Assembly: GCF_946887195.1 (NCBI RefSeq)
Contig: NZ_CAMPKE010000003.1
Location: forward strand, 192,732-256,731
Direction: 5' to 3'
DNA from: an uncultured Halomonas sp.
GTDB taxonomy: Bacteria > Pseudomonadota > Gammaproteobacteria > Pseudomonadales > Halomonadaceae
Length of the DNA: 64,000 bases
The notes below the pieces were generated by a model. The model saw only the letters and a program-made list of their open reading frames with translations, was not told the origin of the DNA and made no database searches. The translations under genes and the position numbers were made by a program. The stretch's first letter is position 1, and every line of letters begins with the position of its first letter. Shown here in pieces: positions 10,954 through 18,506 of the stretch.

Positions 10954-12471
10954 ATGTGCGGTATCGTAGGCCTCATGGCCAATCAGGCGGTCAACCAGGC
11001 GCTCTATGATGCGCTGACGGTGCTTCAGCACCGGGGGCAGGATGCCGCCGGCATGATGACCTGGCACGAAGGACGCTTCCTGCTGCGCAAGAGCAATGGA
11101 TTGGTGCGCGATGTCTTTCGCTCGCGCCACATGACGCGCTTGAAGGGCAATCTGGGTATCGGTCATATCCGCTACCCCACGGCGGGGTCGTCCAGCGAGG
11201 CGGAATCGCAGCCGTTCTATGTCAACTCGCCCTATGGCCTGACCCTGGCGCATAACGGCAACCTGACCAATTCCGAACAGCTCAAGCAGGAGCTGTACTC
11301 CACCGATCTGCGCCATATCAACACCAGTTCGGACTCCGAGGTGTTGCTCAATGTGTTCGCTCACGAACTGGGCAAGCAGGGCCACACCCTCGACCCCGAG
11401 GATATCTTCGACGCGGTGCGGCGCGTGCATCGCCGCTGCCGTGGCGGCTATGCCGCGGTGGCGATGATCAATGGCTTCGGCCTGGTCGCCTTTCGCGACC
11501 CGCATGGGATTCGCCCGGTGGTCTTCGGCACGCGCGATACCGAGGACGGCCAGGATGTGATGATCGCCTCCGAATCGGTGGCACTCGATGTCGGCGGCTT
11601 CGAGCTGGCGCGCGATCTGGCCCCGGGCGAGGCGATCTTCGTCGACATGCAGGGCCGGATCCATACCCAGTCGTGTGCCGACCGCCCGGTGCTGGCGCCG
11701 TGCATCTTCGAGCACGTCTACCTGGCGCGCCCCGATTCGATTCTCGATGGCGCCTATGTCTACGGCACGCGCATGCAGATGGGGCGCAAACTGGGCGATC
11801 GCATTCTCAAGGAGTGGCCCGAGCACGATATCGATGTGGTCATTCCTATTCCCGATACGTCGCGTACCTCGGCGCTGGAGCTCGCCCAGCATCTCGGCGT
11901 GACCTTCCGCGAAGGCTTCATGAAGAACCGTTACATCGGGCGCACCTTCATCATGCCGGGGCAGACCCAGCGCAAGAAATCGGTACGCCAGAAGCTCAAT
12001 GCCATCGATATCGAATTCGCCGGCAAGAACGTGCTGCTGGTGGACGACTCGATCGTACGCGGCACCACTTGCAAGCAAATCATCCAGATGGCCCGCGAGG
12101 CCGGTGCCAACAAGGTCTATTTCGCCTCCGCCGCGCCGCCGGTGCGTTACCCTAATGTCTACGGCATCGACATGCCGGTGGCCAGCGAGCTGATCGCGCA
12201 TGGCCGCAGCGAAGCGGAAGTGGGTGAGTTGATCGGTGCCGACCGCATCTTCTATCAGGATATCGAAGATTTGAAAGATGCCTGTCGTGAGGTCAATCCG
12301 CAGATCGAACAGTTCGATTGCTCGGTCTTCGACGGCAACTACATTACCGGCGACATCGACGAGAGTTACCTGGCGGTACTCGAAGCCGCACGCAACGATG
12401 CCGCCAAGGATCTGAGCGCGGGCGATCATGCTTTGGTCGGCATGCACAATCAGGATGACGAGCTCGATTGA
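10954..12471 (+). CDS. purF: Amidophosphoribosyltransferase
   Basis: First committed step of purine synthesis: PRPP + glutamine to 5-phosphoribosylamine. The N-terminal nucleophile is Cys2 (MCGIVG), exposed by Met removal; there is no propeptide. The Ntn glutaminase motifs HRGQDAAGM and GHIRYPTAG are present. The C-terminal phosphoribosyltransferase half has the PRPP loop [13 protein letters not shown]. 505 residues, as in E. coli. Small GC-rich inverted repeats occupy the 66-base gap to cvpA, but no clear PurR box was recognised. Confidence 0.97.
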   Translation: MCGIVGLMANQAVNQALYDALTVLQHRGQDAAGMMTWHEGRFLLRKSNGLVRDVFRSRHMTRLKGNLGIGHIRYPTAGSSSEAESQPFYVNSPYGLTLAHNGNLTNSEQLKQELYSTDLRHINTSSDSEVLLNVFAHELGKQGHTLDPEDIFDAVRRVHRRCRGGYAAVAMINGFGLVAFRDPHGIRPVVFGTRDTEDGQDVMIASESVALDVGGFELARDLAPGEAIFVDMQGRIHTQSCADRPVLAPCIFEHVYLARPDSILDGAYVYGTRMQMGRKLGDRILKEWPEHDIDVVIPIPDTSRTSALELAQHLGVTFREGFMKNRYIGRTFIMPGQTQRKKSVRQKLNAIDIEFAGKNVLLVDDSIVRGTTCKQIIQMAREAGANKVYFASAAPPVRYPNVYGIDMPVASELIAHGRSEAEVGELIGADRIFYQDIEDLKDACREVNPQIEQFDCSVFDGNYITGDIDESYLAVLEAARNDAAKDLSAGDHALVGMHNQDDELD

Positions 12472-12483
12472 GCGGAGGCGGCG

Positions 12484-13671
12484 ATGAACGACGATTATCT
12501 GCACGGTGCGGCTCTCGACACCTTGGCGGTGCGTGCCGGTCATGAGCGCACCGGGGAGCAGGAGCACGGCGAGCCGATCTTCACGACCTCGAGCTTCGTT
12601 TACGAGAGCGCGGCCGAGGCGGCGCGCAAGTTCAGTGGCGAAGAGCCCGGCAACATCTACTCGCGTTTCACCAACCCCACGGTACGCATCTTCGAGCAGC
12701 GCCTGGCCGCGCTGGAAGGCGCCGAGCGCTGCGTGGCGACCAGCTCGGGCATGGCGGCGATTCTCGCGACCGCCTTGGCGCTGCTGGAAGCCGGCGATGA
12801 GATCGTCGCGTCACGTGCGCTATTCGGCTCCACCGTCAGCCTGTTCAACAAATACCTGGGCAAGCTCGGCATCGTCACGCGCTATGTCGAGTCGAGCGAT
12901 CTCGCGGCCTGGGAAGCGGCAATCACGCCGCGCACCAAGTTGCTGTTTGCCGAAACGCCATCCAATCCGCTCTCCGAACTGGTCGATATCGCGGCACTCG
13001 CCGAGATCGCCCATCGCCATGCGGCGCTGCTCGTCATCGACAACTGCTTCCTGACGCCGGCATTGCAGCGCCCGTTGGAGTTGGGCGCGGATCTGGTCAT
13101 TCACTCGGCCACCAAGTACCTTGATGGCCAGGGCCGGGCGATCGGCGGTGCCGTGGTCGGCCGCGACAAGGAACTCGAAGAGGTATTGGGCGTAGTACGT
13201 ACCTGCGGCCCCTGCATGAGCCCGTTCAATGCCTGGATTTTTCTCAAGGGGCTGGAGACGCTGGGCATTCGCATGCGGGCCCACTGCGAGAATGCCTTGG
13301 CGCTGGCAGAGTGGCTGCAAGCGCACCCGGCGGTCGAGCGGGTTCACTACAGCGGCCTCGAGAGCCATCCGCAGCATGCGCTGGCCAAACGCCAGCAGCG
13401 GGGTTTCGGCGCGGTATTGGGAGTCGAGATCAAGGGCGGGCGCAAGGGCGCCTGGTCGGTCATCGATGCCACGCGATTGATGTCGATCACCGGCAACCTG
13501 GGCGATGTGAAAAGCACGATCACCCACCCGGCCACCACCACGCATGGCCGCTTGAACGACGAGCAGAAAGCCGCCGCGGGTATCACCGAAGGGCTGATTC
13601 GGATCGCGGTAGGCCTCGAGGATATCGACGACATCAAGGGCGATCTGGCGCGCGGACTCGATAGCATGTAG
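12484..13671 (+). CDS. metZ: O-succinylhomoserine sulfhydrylase
   Basis: PLP enzyme of the Cys/Met metabolism family that makes homocysteine directly from O-succinylhomoserine and sulfide. The PLP lysine is K211 in HSATKYLDGQGR; YSRFTNPT and the phosphate loop SSGMAA are conserved. The KYLDGQGR signature and the position after purF match the MetZ subgroup of pseudomonads rather than MetB or MetC, but residue-level discrimination from cystathionine gamma-synthase is not certain. A terminator hairpin follows, closing the housekeeping block. Confidence 0.9.
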   Translation: MNDDYLHGAALDTLAVRAGHERTGEQEHGEPIFTTSSFVYESAAEAARKFSGEEPGNIYSRFTNPTVRIFEQRLAALEGAERCVATSSGMAAILATALALLEAGDEIVASRALFGSTVSLFNKYLGKLGIVTRYVESSDLAAWEAAITPRTKLLFAETPSNPLSELVDIAALAEIAHRHAALLVIDNCFLTPALQRPLELGADLVIHSATKYLDGQGRAIGGAVVGRDKELEEVLGVVRTCGPCMSPFNAWIFLKGLETLGIRMRAHCENALALAEWLQAHPAVERVHYSGLESHPQHALAKRQQRGFGAVLGVEIKGGRKGAWSVIDATRLMSITGNLGDVKSTITHPATTTHGRLNDEQKAAAGITEGLIRIAVGLEDIDDIKGDLARGLDSM

Positions 13672-13699
13672 ACGGACGCCTGCGGTAACCGTTCTCCTC

Positions 13700-13724
13700 C
13701 AACGCCTCGCTCAGCGAGGCGTTG
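13700..13724 (+). terminator. Terminator after metZ
   Basis: An 11-bp stem (CAACGCCTCGC / GCGAGGCGTTG) with a TCA loop lies 28 bases after the metZ stop. It is followed by TCGTTGG, so the T-tract is weak. It probably ends the truA-to-metZ transcription unit. Confidence 0.65.
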
Positions 13725-13859
13725 TCGTTGGTGCGTTCGATACGAAACGCTTACGAAGCCAGGCATCGTTTCCATGCAGTGAACAATGCCTTTACCGTTT
13801 GCCGGCTGTATCGCGATGCGGTAAACCGTATGCTGGCCGTATCGGAACGGGGGTGCGGT

Positions 13860-14408
13860 ATGTGGCGCGATTCATCGCGGGGCTGGGGCCTCGCCAGCAT
13901 CACGATTCATTGGCTGAGCGCGCTGGCGATCGTCGGCCTGTTCGCGCTGGGTTGGTGGATGACCGAGCTGAGCTACTACGACGCCTGGTATCAACTCGGG
14001 CCGTGGTGGCACAAGTCGGTTGGCATGCTGTTGCTGGGGTTGTCGATGGTGCGCGTCGTCTGGCGTCTGACACAACCCACGCCCGTTGCGTTGGGGCCGC
14101 GCCTGGAGAGGCTGGCGGCGCATGCCGGTCATGCTCTGCTGTATCTATTGATTTTCGTGGTGCTGATCAGCGGCTATCTGATTTCCACCGCGGAGGGCCA
14201 GGGGATCGAGGTCTTCGATCTGTTCGTCTTCCCTGCGTTGGTATCGGAGTTGCCCAATCAGGCCACGCTGGCCGGCGAGGTTCACTGGTATGCCGCCTGG
14301 GCACTCATGATTTTTGCACTCGGTCACGCTCTGGCTGCCTTCAAGCATCATCTGTTCGATGGTAACGACACGCTGCGTCGCATGCTCGATCCGCGTCGCT
14401 CGTCCTGA
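13860..14408 (+). CDS. Cytochrome b561 family protein
   Basis: Di-haem b inner-membrane electron carrier (CybB-type, four helices), likely moving electrons between quinone and a periplasmic acceptor. 182 residues. The ATG at 13860 follows a G-rich ribosome-binding stretch (GGGGGTG); longer in-frame starts upstream give unconserved residues. Candidate haem ligands are His17 (TIHWLSA) and His51 (WWHKSVG), with His in AHAGHALLY and EVHWYAAW in helices 3-4. yceI follows within 60 bases, the usual b561-yceI pairing. Confidence 0.9.
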   Translation: MWRDSSRGWGLASITIHWLSALAIVGLFALGWWMTELSYYDAWYQLGPWWHKSVGMLLLGLSMVRVVWRLTQPTPVALGPRLERLAAHAGHALLYLLIFVVLISGYLISTAEGQGIEVFDLFVFPALVSELPNQATLAGEVHWYAAWALMIFALGHALAAFKHHLFDGNDTLRRMLDPRRSS

Positions 14409-14465
14409 TCCGTGTATCGTCGGGCTGTGCCCGGCGACCGATTTTCCCTGCAAAAGGAGTTCACG

Positions 14466-15047
14466 ATGTTGAAAAAGACCGCCATTGCCGCGTTGACGGC
14501 CGCCGCCTTGTTGCCACTGGCCCAGGCTCAAGCCGCCGAGTACGTCATCGACAGTGACAACCAGCACGCCTTCATCCAATTCAAGATCAGTCATCTGGGG
14601 TACTCCTACATTCTCGGCACGTTCGACGATTTCACCGGCCGTTTCACTTACGATCCGGAGAATCTCGAGGCCGCCAGCGTCGAAGTCAACGTCGATGTGA
14701 GCAGCCTGGACACGGCCCATGCCGAGCGCGACAAACATATCCTCAGCGACGATTTCCTGGCGGCGGATGAGTATCCCGAGGCGAGCTTCGTCTCCACCGG
14801 CTTCGAGCCGACCGGCGAAGGTCAGGGTGAACTGACGGGCGATTTGACCCTGCATGGCGTGACGCAGCCGATCACCATGCAGGTCGAGCGCATCGGTGGC
14901 GGTGAGGATCCGTGGGGTGGTTATCGCCAGGGCTTCGAGGGTAGCACGACGCTGGAACTGGCCGATTACGATATCGATGTGAGCCAGTTTCCACCGGTCA
15001 TGCAGGAGCTCGAGTTGTATGTGACGTTCGAGGGCATTCGCCAGTAA
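14466..15047 (+). CDS. yceI: YceI family periplasmic lipid-binding protein
   Basis: Lipocalin-like beta-barrel proteins of this family bind polyisoprenoids or amphiphiles in the periplasm; the physiological role is unclear. The ATG at 14466 has AAAGGAG upstream and opens a signal peptide (MLKKTAIAALTAAALLPLA, cut near AQA-AEY). 193 residues. The family motifs SDNQHAFIQFKISHLGYS and LTGDLTLHGVTQPI are present. It is paired with the upstream cytochrome b561 gene, suggesting a shared quinone- or prenyl-related task (inference). Confidence 0.92.
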   Translation: MLKKTAIAALTAAALLPLAQAQAAEYVIDSDNQHAFIQFKISHLGYSYILGTFDDFTGRFTYDPENLEAASVEVNVDVSSLDTAHAERDKHILSDDFLAADEYPEASFVSTGFEPTGEGQGELTGDLTLHGVTQPITMQVERIGGGEDPWGGYRQGFEGSTTLELADYDIDVSQFPPVMQELELYVTFEGIRQ

Positions 15048-15065
15048 CGCTGGCTCGAATCCCTT

Positions 15066-15088
15066 TCAGGCGCCTTCGAGGCGCCTGA
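15066..15088. terminator. Bidirectional terminator between yceI and the FAD oxidoreductase
   Basis: Inverted repeat TCAGGCGCC / GGCGCCTGA with a TTCGA loop between two convergent genes. T-rich bases lie on the right (TTGCTTTT) and A-rich bases on the left when read on the other strand, so it can serve both genes. Confidence 0.7.
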
Positions 15089-15100
15089 TTGCTTTTGGCG

Positions 15101-16225
15101 TCACGCTCGGCGGTAACGATCCATGAAGCGATGATCGAGGCGTCGCTTGGCTTTCAGCGCCAGGCGGCCGGGCCACCATAACGGTCCCCATAGCGCCAGG
15201 CCGCGCGAGTCGCCCAGGTTGAGGATCGATAGGTAACGCCGCTGTGGCCGATACGCCTGTAGCGGGTCCCCGCGCAGCGCGGCGATCAGGTTATGCAACA
15301 GTATCGGTGCCTGGCGCACGCCGAATACGCCGAGTTTGGGGTAGGGCGAGTCGGGTAGCCAGGCGCAGTCGCCGACCGCGAACAGGCGTTCGTCATCGAT
15401 GGCCTGCAGCGTTGATGCAATCGCCAGACCCTGATAAGGATCGTGCTCCAGGCCCAACTCACCGATCAGTTTGGGGGCTATCAGGCCGCTGGCGATGAGC
15501 ACGCGATCGCAAGGAATCGAGCTGGCGTCGTCGAGGGTGAGCCGGCCTTCGTCATAGGCAATGGCAGTGGCGCCGAGCTCGAGGCGCAGGCCGCGCCGAT
15601 GCAGGCGGCGCGTCACCCAGGCGCTGGCACCACGCGGCGCGTTCGGCAGCAGACGTGGGCTGGCACTGATCAGGCTGATCTCGAATCGCCGGCCGTAACG
15701 CTCACCCAGCCCGAGCAGGTTGGCCGCCAGTTCGACCCCGGTTGGACCGCCGCCGACGACCGCCAGGCGTGGCAGCGTAGCCGCATCGCCCAGTGCCGAC
15801 TCGAGCGCTTCGCGCAGGCACCATAGGTTGCTCACCGGCTTGGCCGGCCAGGCCGCAGCACTCGTTCCCAGACCACGAATGTTCGATGCATCGACTCGGC
15901 TGCCCAGATTCAGCGAGGCCCAGTCGTAGGCGAGTGGGGCACCTTCGGCGAGATGCAACAGGCGGCGCTTGCGATCGATCGCCACGACCTGCCCGGGCAG
16001 GAAGCCGCCACCGGCACTTTCGATCAATGCCGCGGGGTCGAGGCGGTCGCGATCGTCGGTGTAGTCGCCGCCGAGCATGCCACTGGCCATGCCCGAGTAC
16101 CAGAAGTCGCCGGGAGAGACCAACGTGACCGCTGCGCCGGCATCGATCATCTGCTTGGCTTGGGCGGCGACATGCAGGTGGGCGTGGCCCGCGCCGACCA
16201 GCACGATATGGGGAGTGTCGGGCAT
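15101..16225 (-). CDS. FAD/NAD(P)-dependent oxidoreductase, stand-alone relative of the SelD-fused domain
   Basis: Two-dinucleotide-fold flavoprotein related to type II NADH dehydrogenases. The N-terminal FAD motif VLVGAGHAHLHV, with AHLH after the glycine loop, is typical of the pyridine nucleotide-disulfide oxidoreductases found either alone or fused N-terminal to selenophosphate synthase. The NAD fold is LAVVGGGPTGVELAANLLGL, and a second FAD segment reads LFAVGDCAW. No CxxxxC redox pair is seen. 374 residues from the ATG at 16225; an in-frame TTG 12 bases upstream is possible. No selD is adjacent, so the electron acceptor is unknown. The C-terminus has a basic amphipathic stretch that may touch the membrane. 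Confidence 0.78.
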   Translation of the reverse strand: MPDTPHIVLVGAGHAHLHVAAQAKQMIDAGAAVTLVSPGDFWYSGMASGMLGGDYTDDRDRLDPAALIESAGGGFLPGQVVAIDRKRRLLHLAEGAPLAYDWASLNLGSRVDASNIRGLGTSAAAWPAKPVSNLWCLREALESALGDAATLPRLAVVGGGPTGVELAANLLGLGERYGRRFEISLISASPRLLPNAPRGASAWVTRRLHRRGLRLELGATAIAYDEGRLTLDDASSIPCDRVLIASGLIAPKLIGELGLEHDPYQGLAIASTLQAIDDERLFAVGDCAWLPDSPYPKLGVFGVRQAPILLHNLIAALRGDPLQAYRPQRRYLSILNLGDSRGLALWGPLWWPGRLALKAKRRLDHRFMDRYRRA

Positions 16226-16422
16226 GATCGCAAGCAATGAAAAGTGAATGGCCAGTCTAGCACGACGCTCCCGACGATCGGCGCCGCCGCACGTCGGCCT
16301 GACATGACGAATCCATAGCGCGCTAATAGGTTGAAAGCCCAGGATGGCGCCCGCAGGTCATGAGGTGAGTTACCCAAAGTGATTGACGCTCTATCCATGA
16401 CATGAACGAAAGGAGTTCCGAC

Positions 16423-17238
16423 ATGACACACGAAGCGCCCCTTCCCGAGATAGGCCTGGGTACCTTTCGCTTGAAAGGCCAGGAGGTGATCGATTCGGTG
16501 ACCTCGGCGCTGGCCCTGGGTTATCGGCACATCGATACCGCACAGATGTACGGGAACGAGCAGGATGTCGGCGAGGCGATCAGGCAGAGCGGCGTGCCGC
16601 GAGACGAGATTTTTCTGACCACCAAGGTGTGGTGGGATTCGCTCGAGCACGATGCACTGATCGCCAGTCTCGAGGAGAGTTGTCGCAAGCTGGGTGTCGA
16701 GCGGGTCGATCTGGCGTTGATCCACTGGCCATCGCCGAAGGGCGAGATACCCATGGCCGAGATTATCGGCGCTCTGAACGAAGCGCGCGAGAAAGGCCTG
16801 AGCCGCTACATCGGCGTTTCCAACTTCACCACCTCACAGATCGATGAGGCCTCGGCGGTGCCCGGCGGCGAGCGCCTCGTTACCAACCAGGTCGAAGTTC
16901 ATCCTTTCCTGGCCAATCGGCAGGTGGTCGAGCATTGCCAGGCCAAGGGCTTGCAAGTCACAGGCTATATGCCGCTAGCGGTCGGCAAGGTGATGCATGA
17001 ACCGGTACTCACCCAGATCGCCGCGAATCATGACGCCACGCCGGCGCAAATCGCGCTGGCCTGGGTGGCGTCGCGCGACATCGTGGTGATCCCTTCATCC
17101 ACCAAGCCGGCTCATCAGGAAGCCAACCTGAAGGCACTGCAGATCAAGCTTTCCCCCGATGAGGTCGAGCGCATCGACCGGCTGGATGTCGGTGAGCGTA
17201 TCGCCAATCCAGACTTTTCACCCAACTGGGACGAATGA
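16423..17238 (+). CDS. Aldo/keto reductase (DkgB-like)
   Basis: NADPH-dependent reductase of the AKR5 type, related to 2,5-diketo-D-gluconate reductase and methylglyoxal reductase. The ATG at 16423 has AAAGGAG seven bases upstream, so it is preferred to the ATG at 16402. The catalytic tetrad is visible: Asp and Tyr in HIDTAQMYGNE, Lys in LTTKVWW and His in LIHWPSP. The NADPH loop near IPSSTK is also present. 271 residues. The physiological substrate cannot be told from sequence. An 11-bp hairpin follows the stop. Confidence 0.88.
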   Translation: MTHEAPLPEIGLGTFRLKGQEVIDSVTSALALGYRHIDTAQMYGNEQDVGEAIRQSGVPRDEIFLTTKVWWDSLEHDALIASLEESCRKLGVERVDLALIHWPSPKGEIPMAEIIGALNEAREKGLSRYIGVSNFTTSQIDEASAVPGGERLVTNQVEVHPFLANRQVVEHCQAKGLQVTGYMPLAVGKVMHEPVLTQIAANHDATPAQIALAWVASRDIVVIPSSTKPAHQEANLKALQIKLSPDEVERIDRLDVGERIANPDFSPNWDE

Positions 17239-17254
17239 CGATAACCCGTTAGAG

Positions 17255-17280
17255 GGCCAATCGGCACGAGCCGATTGGCC
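17255..17280 (+). terminator. Hairpin after the aldo/keto reductase
   Basis: Perfect 11-bp stem GGCCAATCGGC / GCCGATTGGCC with an ACGA loop, 16 bases after the stop. No T-run follows, so termination efficiency is uncertain. The next gene on the right is convergent. Confidence 0.55.
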
Positions 17281-17346
17281 GAGTCATGCTTATCGATTGG
17301 CCGTTCGCTGTTTAATGCCAATGGAAGGATGACTTGTCGCATACTT

Positions 17347-18132
17347 TCAAAGCACATTGTTTAATACGGCGCTGGGGAAATGACGGCGCAGCATTCTATT
17401 TTGAAAGCCATCAACGAAACAGCTATTGATGATGATGATAAATCGCTCGAAAGGAAGCTCATCATTCATTTGCGTTACGTTATCCACGCTATGAAATAGC
17501 TTGTCGTCTCTGATATGCAGGATTTGTCCGGGTTCGAGTACGAGTTCGGCCAATTCTTTTTTACCAGCTTTATCCTGATAAAGTCGGCTGGTCGCCCCGG
17601 ACACGTTCTCTCTGTTTATGACCAGGATGCTGAGATACTTGCAACCATCCGCATGGATGCCCTGGCCTTGCAACGGGTCGAGTTTTCCTTTGCCCCTGAC
17701 GCCGGTGATCTGGAACAGGATCGGCTCCCTCGGACCGATACCCCATAGCGCCGCCCACTCGCGGACGAAGGCCTGAACGTCTTGGCGCGCGATGAAAGCC
17801 GGCTCCAGGCTGCTGTAATAGCGCAGTTTGTCGGCCATGCTATCGGCGTCGTTGAACATCCCGCCCTGGGCCATTGGGCAATCGCCCATGACCTCGACAT
17901 TCCCCTCCTCGAGCAACTGCAACCATGACATGCGCTTCCAGCGAGTATTGACGTAAGGATCCCGGGGCAAATTCGATAGGAACGGCAGCCACGCCGCAAG
18001 ATCGATGTGCCGATTGATATCGGCCAGACTCCACTGCGACTGTTCCAGTTCGAGGTGAACGCTTGGATTCCAGTAGTGATCGTGAATATGAGTCGTGGCG
18101 CTGTTGGATAGCCAAGTTGTTTCAAGTCTCAT
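17347..18132 (-). CDS. 2-oxoglutarate/Fe(II)-dependent dioxygenase (amino-acid hydroxylase-like)
   Basis: Belongs by motif to the 2OG-Fe dioxygenase group that includes L-isoleucine 4-hydroxylase. The iron facial triad is H160 and D162 (GIHADG) and H214 (KLFHSV); R230 (ERF) sits where the 2-oxoglutarate-binding Arg is expected. 261 residues, about the family length. It is a lone gene, convergent to the aldo/keto reductase, with an AT-rich 374-base gap on its 5' side. The substrate is unknown: a free amino acid is the family precedent, a peptide or osmolyte precursor is possible. The local base composition is less GC-rich than the neighbours, hinting at acquisition. Confidence 0.78.
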   Translation of the reverse strand: MRLETTWLSNSATTHIHDHYWNPSVHLELEQSQWSLADINRHIDLAAWLPFLSNLPRDPYVNTRWKRMSWLQLLEEGNVEVMGDCPMAQGGMFNDADSMADKLRYYSSLEPAFIARQDVQAFVREWAALWGIGPREPILFQITGVRGKGKLDPLQGQGIHADGCKYLSILVINRENVSGATSRLYQDKAGKKELAELVLEPGQILHIRDDKLFHSVDNVTQMNDELPFERFIIIINSCFVDGFQNRMLRRHFPSAVLNNVL

Positions 18133-18506
18133 CGCGGTTCCCCATTATCTACTTGCTATTGCCAACGATTGGTTTAGTTACAAAAAGCAACAGAAAAAGA
18201 ATGGGAGTAGTCAGAGGAAAAGCCAACATGGCTTACGCATGTAAACGTGCAAATTTAGGCATATGGAATTGTAAGGATGAGTTGTTTGAACGCGAAAATA
18301 TTAAGATTCAAATCATCGACGATTAATGCTTGGTTCGCGCTACGGCTGACAATTTGCAATCGCTAGGTAGCAATGGGATTGGCAAGAAAGGCACTTCATG
18401 TCGCCGGATAGCCATAAGGCTCGTTCTGGTCGTAATCTTCCCGTCTTATGCGCTTAGGTATAAATTGACTAATATAGGTTGAGAAACGTCAGCATAGGGG
18501 CCTTTC
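18133..18506. promoter_or_regulatory. AT-rich 374-base intergenic region between divergent genes
   Basis: Holds the promoters of the dioxygenase (leftward) and the PAS-GGDEF-EAL gene (rightward). The stretch 18133-18330 is clearly richer in A and T than its surroundings. The last 80 bases contain TATA-like words (GGTATAAATTG, CTAATATAGG) suited to a promoter for the rightward gene, but no -35/-10 pair can be fixed with confidence. One short ORF (18228-18326) is listed separately. No tRNA, terminator or clear operator was recognised. Confidence 0.5.
18228..18326 (+). CDS. Candidate 32-residue small ORF
   Basis: ATG preceded by AGAGGA with a 9-base spacer; TAA stop at 18324. The peptide has two cysteines (YACKRAN and WNCKDEL), Lys/Arg in the first half and an acidic Ile-rich tail ending IIDD. 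An in-frame ATG at 18201 would add nine residues. It lies in the AT-rich gap divergent from the 2OG-Fe dioxygenase, so it could be a peptide substrate, a leader peptide or chance. No homologue is recognised. Low confidence. Confidence 0.22.
   Translation: MAYACKRANLGIWNCKDELFERENIKIQIIDD

Noticed and set aside
10930..12567. 545-codon open frame antisense to purF
   Set aside because: A shadow caused by GC-rich codon bias; the plus strand encodes an unmistakable PurF, and the antisense translation has no motifs or ribosome-binding site.
18063..18227. N-terminal extension of the small ORF into the dioxygenase 5' region
   Set aside because: It overlaps the start of the dioxygenase on the other strand and has no ribosome-binding site; only the short version from 18228 is plausible.
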